Source of the DNA: Treponema sp. UBA3649
GTDB taxonomy: Bacteria > Spirochaetota > Spirochaetia > Treponematales > Treponemataceae
Assembly: GCA_002373325.1 (NCBI GenBank)
Contig: DFKI01000150.1
Location: 1 to 43,324, forward strand
Length of the DNA: 43,324 nt
Direction of reading: 5' to 3'
A program made the position numbers and the translations under genes. A model generated the notes under the pieces. It saw only the letters and a list, made by a program, of their open reading frames with translations, made no database searches and had not been told where the DNA came from. Shown one piece after another: positions 40,745-43,324 of this stretch; the stretch's first letter is position 1, and every line of letters begins with the position of its first letter.

Positions 40745-40947
40745 ACGAGTCGCTTGTTTTGAAAAATCATCTCAAGGAAATCAGGACGGAAAAGGGACTC
40801 TCCCAGTCGGAACTCGCTCAGATGGTCGGGGTGTCGCGGAACACAATCAGCTCCATAGAAACCTTGCAATTCTGCCCGACAGCAAAACTCGCACTGCTTC
40901 TCTGCGTCGCCTTGGACAAAAAGTTCGAGGACATCTTTTTCTTTTGA
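40741..40947 (+). CDS. XRE-family helix-turn-helix regulator
   Basis: A 68-residue protein that is essentially one HTH domain: L-K-E-I-R-T-E-K-G-L-S-Q-S-E-L-A-Q-M-V-G-V-S-R-N-T-I-S-S-I-E, with the recognition helix near 31-40. It ends L-D-K-K-F-E-D-I-F-F-F, typical of the short Cro/YozG-like group. Such proteins bind palindromic operators as dimers and often repress their own operon; the twin AAGTWTACTT sites at the operon promoter are the obvious candidates. It overlaps the membrane protein gene by 4 bp and has GGAGGG just upstream. Confidence 0.88.
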   Translation: MNESLVLKNHLKEIRTEKGLSQSELAQMVGVSRNTISSIETLQFCPTAKLALLLCVALDKKFEDIFFF

Positions 40948-40966
40948 CCGTCCCACAAAATCCTGA

Positions 40967-40995
40967 TTGTAAAAAAAATCAAGGCGTGGTATTCT
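40967..40995 (+). promoter_or_regulatory. Candidate promoter upstream of the 41-kb repeat cluster
   Basis: TTGTAA (40967-40972), a 17-bp spacer and TATTCT (40990-40995). If it drives the metallophosphoesterase gene, the 250-nt leader would contain both hairpins and the tandem array. Confidence 0.35.
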
Positions 40996-41033
40996 GTTTA
41001 AAATTAGGGAAATGCTGATTTATAGCACGTGTC

Positions 41034-41227
41034 ATTGCCGGGCTTGACCCGGCAATCTTTAAATATCAATGATGAATTAAATAGATTATCGGGTCAAGCC
41101 CGATAATGACATCGTCTTGATCAGGCCCGATAATGATATCGTCTTGATCAGGCCCGATAATGACATCGTCTTGATCAGGTCCGATAATGACATCGTCTTG
41201 ATCAGACCCGATAATGACATCGTTCTG
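41034..41227 (+). repeat. Paired hairpins followed by a 27-bp tandem array
   Basis: Hairpin 1 (41034-41056, loop CTTGA) and hairpin 2 (41085-41107, loop TCAAG) are perfect and inverted relative to each other. From 41102 four 27-bp units start GATAATGAYATCG and carry one to three substitutions; a partial fifth starts at 41210. The array is in frame with the following gene (translating as repeats of I-R-P-D-N-D-I-V-L) but lies upstream of its SD. Confidence 0.8.
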
Positions 41228-41254
41228 AATTTAGATTTTAAAAGGAATCGCATT

Positions 41255-41983
41255 ATGTCAAGGATTTTATTTTTAGCGGACTTACACGGGAACATGCCGG
41301 CCACGCTTGCACTTGAAAAAGAGATTGAGAAAATCCGGCCCGATGACATTTGGTTTTTGGGGGATGCAGTGGGAAAGGGACCTGAGAACGACAAGACTTT
41401 GGACTGGGTGCGAAATCACTGCAAGCATTTTGTCGCGGGAAACTGGGACCTTGGATGCGTGGAGGGATCGAAAAAATCAACTTCGGAAGATGACCCTGCG
41501 GCGGATTCATTTTACTGGAGGCAGCTCGGGAAGGAAAGACTGGACTTTCTTGAGTCGCTTCCCCTTGAGGATGAGGTTTTAATCAGCGGAATCAATTTCA
41601 GGCTCATTCACGGAAGGCCCGTCGCAATCAATTTTCATCCCTATCTTTCAATGGACGAGCTCAAGGCGGGATTCACCGACACAAAGGGAAAAATCCACGG
41701 AGGATTCATCTGTGCGGACTGCCACATGCCGTACATAAGGGAGATGGACGCGGGATACGCAATCAACACGGGGAGCGTCGGTAACTCGCTTGGTCTTACA
41801 AGATGCCACGCACTTTTGATCGAGGGGGAACTGGGGGCGGCGGAACTTTCTCCAATCAGCATGAGCATCCTGAGCATTCCTTATGACAATCAGCTTGCGG
41901 CGAAAATTGCGGACGAGTATCCGGATTTGCCGAACAGGGAAGCTTATAAAAAGGAAGTCCTCACGGGCGTTTACTCAAGATGA
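41255..41983 (+). CDS. Calcineurin-like metallophosphoesterase (YfcE/MJ0936 type)
   Basis: A 242-residue cytoplasmic dinuclear-metal phosphoesterase. Motifs appear in order: A-D-L-H-G-N (8-13), L-G-D-A-V-G-K-G-P (35-43), G-N-W-D, H-G-R-P and the terminal I-N-T-G-S-V-G-N-S. The family hydrolyses phosphodiesters or phosphomonoesters; the substrate is unknown. The ATG at 41255 has AAGGA 8 nt upstream and begins the fold directly. The frame is open further upstream through the tandem repeat, which would add 46 repetitive residues; this is judged untranslated leader. It follows the XRE operon, separated by the repeat cluster. Confidence 0.88.
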   Translation: MSRILFLADLHGNMPATLALEKEIEKIRPDDIWFLGDAVGKGPENDKTLDWVRNHCKHFVAGNWDLGCVEGSKKSTSEDDPAADSFYWRQLGKERLDFLESLPLEDEVLISGINFRLIHGRPVAINFHPYLSMDELKAGFTDTKGKIHGGFICADCHMPYIREMDAGYAINTGSVGNSLGLTRCHALLIEGELGAAELSPISMSILSIPYDNQLAAKIADEYPDLPNREAYKKEVLTGVYSR

Positions 41984-42011
41984 TTTACGCAAAGATTTTC
42001 CAAAATCATCC

Positions 42012-42041
42012 TTGATATTTTACTTGCGCTTGTGATAGAAT
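42012..42041 (+). promoter_or_regulatory. Extended -10 promoter for the MATE transporter
   Basis: TTGATA (42012-42017), an 18-bp spacer and TGA-TAGAAT (42033-42041). The -10 ends 7 nt before the ATG, implying a leaderless transcript. Confidence 0.5.
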
Positions 42042-42048
42042 CGCGGGT

Positions 42049-43324
42049 ATGAAAACGACTGCAATCAATATGACGGAAGGAAATCCTGTCCGTTTGATTT
42101 TGACCTTTTCCCTGCCAATGCTTATCGGGAATATCTTCCAGCAGCTGTACAATTTTGTTGATTCCGTGATTGTCGGTCAGTTTGTCGGTGCGGATGCGTT
42201 GGCTGCGATCGGAGCGACGGGCTCAATCACTTTTTTCTTTTTCGCTCTCTGCAATGGAATCGGTTCCGCGGGTGGAATCATCACTTCCCAGTTCTTCGGT
42301 GAGGGAAGCGGTGGCAAGGTTAAGAACTGCATAGCGAACACGGCCTACATCATGCTTGTAATTCCAATCACAATCGGAGTAATCGCTTTTTTTGCGGCGG
42401 GTCCAATCCTTGAGCTTTTGAAGACCCCGGATTTGATTATGCATGACGCGAAAATCTACATGCGGATTATGTGCGTGAGCCTTGTTTTGGTTTCCGCATA
42501 CAATTACGCCTCGTCCATGCTGCGTGCCCTCGGTGACTCAAAGACTCCCCTTTACTTTTTGATTTTCTCCTGCATTCTGAACGGAGGCCTTGATTTTCTT
42601 TTTGTCTACACTCTGCACATGGGCGTGTTCGGGGCGGGAATTGCGACTCTTATTTCCAATTTTATCTGTGCGGTCCTGTGCCTTGTTTTTGCATTTAAGA
42701 CCAACCAGTATTTCAAGCTGTCGAAATCTGACTGGAGCGTGAATCCGACATTACTCGCAAAGTGCATAAAGCTCGGCGTTCCTCTTTCACTTCAGTTCTC
42801 CCTGATTGCGATTTCCTGCATGGCACTTCAGCGCGTGGTGAATTCTTTCGGACCTGTTGCGGTTGCGGCATTTACGGCGACAAGCAGAATCGAGCAGCTG
42901 ATCCACCAGCCTTACGGAACTTTGGGTACTGCCCTTGCGACTTACTGCGGTCAGAACTACGGTGCGAAAAAGAAGGACCGTATGCTTGAGGGCTACAGAA
43001 AAAGTATGCTCATCATGGTCATTTTTACGGCGGCAATGATTCCACTCATCCAGATTTTCGGAAATCCGATTACCTCGCTTTTCGTAAAGGAACCGGAGGT
43101 CATCAGCATGGGAGCCAAGGCACTCAGGATTACAAGTCTCTTCTATATTTACCTGGGCGTGATTTACGTGGCGCGTGGAATTCTGAACGGAATCGGGGAT
43201 GCGACATTCGCCTTGATTAACGGCATTACGGAGGTGGTCGGTCGCTTTGTGGTTCCTGTCCTTCTTACAGCGGTCGCTTTCATCGGTGTGTGGGGAATCT
43301 GGTGGTCTGTCGGAATCGTCTGGT
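42049..43324 (+). CDS. MATE-family multidrug/cation antiporter (3' truncated by the window)
   Basis: 425 codons are visible and the frame is open at the window end; complete members are about 445-460 residues. The N-terminus M-T-E-G-N-P-V-R-L-I-L-T-F-S-L-P-M-L-I-G-N-I-F-Q-Q-L-Y-N is characteristic, with V-D-S-V-I-V-G and A-A-I-G-A-T-G-S following. About eleven hydrophobic segments are present, and the second-half repeat A-F-T-A-T-S-R-I-E-Q-L matches the first. These antiporters expel drugs or metabolites using a sodium or proton gradient. The ATG at 42049 lacks an SD and lies directly after an extended -10; a second ATG (42070) is possible. Confidence 0.92.
   Translation, partial: MKTTAINMTEGNPVRLILTFSLPMLIGNIFQQLYNFVDSVIVGQFVGADALAAIGATGSITFFFFALCNGIGSAGGIITSQFFGEGSGGKVKNCIANTAYIMLVIPITIGVIAFFAAGPILELLKTPDLIMHDAKIYMRIMCVSLVLVSAYNYASSMLRALGDSKTPLYFLIFSCILNGGLDFLFVYTLHMGVFGAGIATLISNFICAVLCLVFAFKTNQYFKLSKSDWSVNPTLLAKCIKLGVPLSLQFSLIAISCMALQRVVNSFGPVAVAAFTATSRIEQLIHQPYGTLGTALATYCGQNYGAKKKDRMLEGYRKSMLIMVIFTAAMIPLIQIFGNPITSLFVKEPEVISMGAKALRITSLFYIYLGVIYVARGILNGIGDATFALINGITEVVGRFVVPVLLTAVAFIGVWGIWWSVGIVW

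Noticed and set aside
41102..41227. CRISPR-like array of 27-bp units
   Set aside because: The whole unit repeats with only scattered substitutions; there are no unique spacers and no cas genes.
41117..41254. N-terminal extension of the metallophosphoesterase through the tandem repeat
   Set aside because: A good SD and family-typical start occur at 41255; kept as a finding because the frame is open.

Overview
The window looks like a chromosomal segment of a Treponema-type spirochaete with roughly balanced base composition. This is inferred from gene content: a long TPR protein with an acidic tail, lipoproteins with spirochaete-style lipoboxes, an EarP homologue, a tandem 2-hydroxyacyl-CoA dehydratase-type activase, a GH94 disaccharide phosphorylase, and no plasmid or phage genes. 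I could not run a search, so the genus is an inference. No rRNA, tRNA, CRISPR array, transposase or origin was seen.

Layout. 1-2.2 kb (+): the 3' end of a sugar isomerase, then galactokinase and a small membrane protein. 2.3-4.0 kb (-): a RecQ helicase with an unusual N/Q/E-rich insertion. 4.2-7.1 kb (+): a secreted two-module M16 metalloprotease. 7.2-13.2 kb (-): a 1538-residue activase/DUF2229-type iron-sulfur protein coupled to a secreted protein of unknown function. 13.4-17.5 kb (-): a membrane-anchored Holliday-junction-resolvase-like nuclease coupled to a PAS-GGDEF-EAL protein, and an Ig-domain lipoprotein. 17.6-26.7 kb (+): gltX, a secreted beta-propeller, an HtrA protease, a GH94 phosphorylase and earP. 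27-34.9 kb (-): an acyl-CoA synthetase, then an apparent operon of LamG/FnIII secreted protein, TPR protein and ATP-grasp enzyme. 34.9-38.1 kb (+): uvrC, rpsU and a lipoprotein phosphodiester glycosidase. 38.2-39.6 kb: a DUF4143 ATPase between 29-bp direct repeats. 39.6-40.9 kb: a polyferredoxin, small membrane protein and XRE regulator operon with a consensus promoter and twin candidate operators. 41.2 kb to the end: a metallophosphoesterase and a truncated MATE transporter.

The most unusual content is in the intergenic DNA of the 19-42 kb half. (1) A family of hairpins with 9-bp stems and a constant 5-nt CTTGA/TCAAG loop, whose stems covary. They usually occur as inverted pairs followed by tandem copies of one half. 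Three of the loci carry GGGGYTGYCTA-type terminal sequences like a MITE. (2) Purine-rich arrays of a heptamer that contains TGA. A period of 7 puts a stop codon in every frame, and four genes take their stop codon from such an array or a remnant of it. (3) A single-gene ATPase cassette bounded by near-identical 29-bp repeats.

Functionally, the sugar isomerase, galactokinase, GH94 phosphorylase and glycosidase fit growth on plant-derived saccharides. HtrA, the M16 protease, the lipoproteins and the LamG and propeller proteins are envelope factors. RecQ, UvrC and the resolvase-like nuclease are DNA-repair genes.
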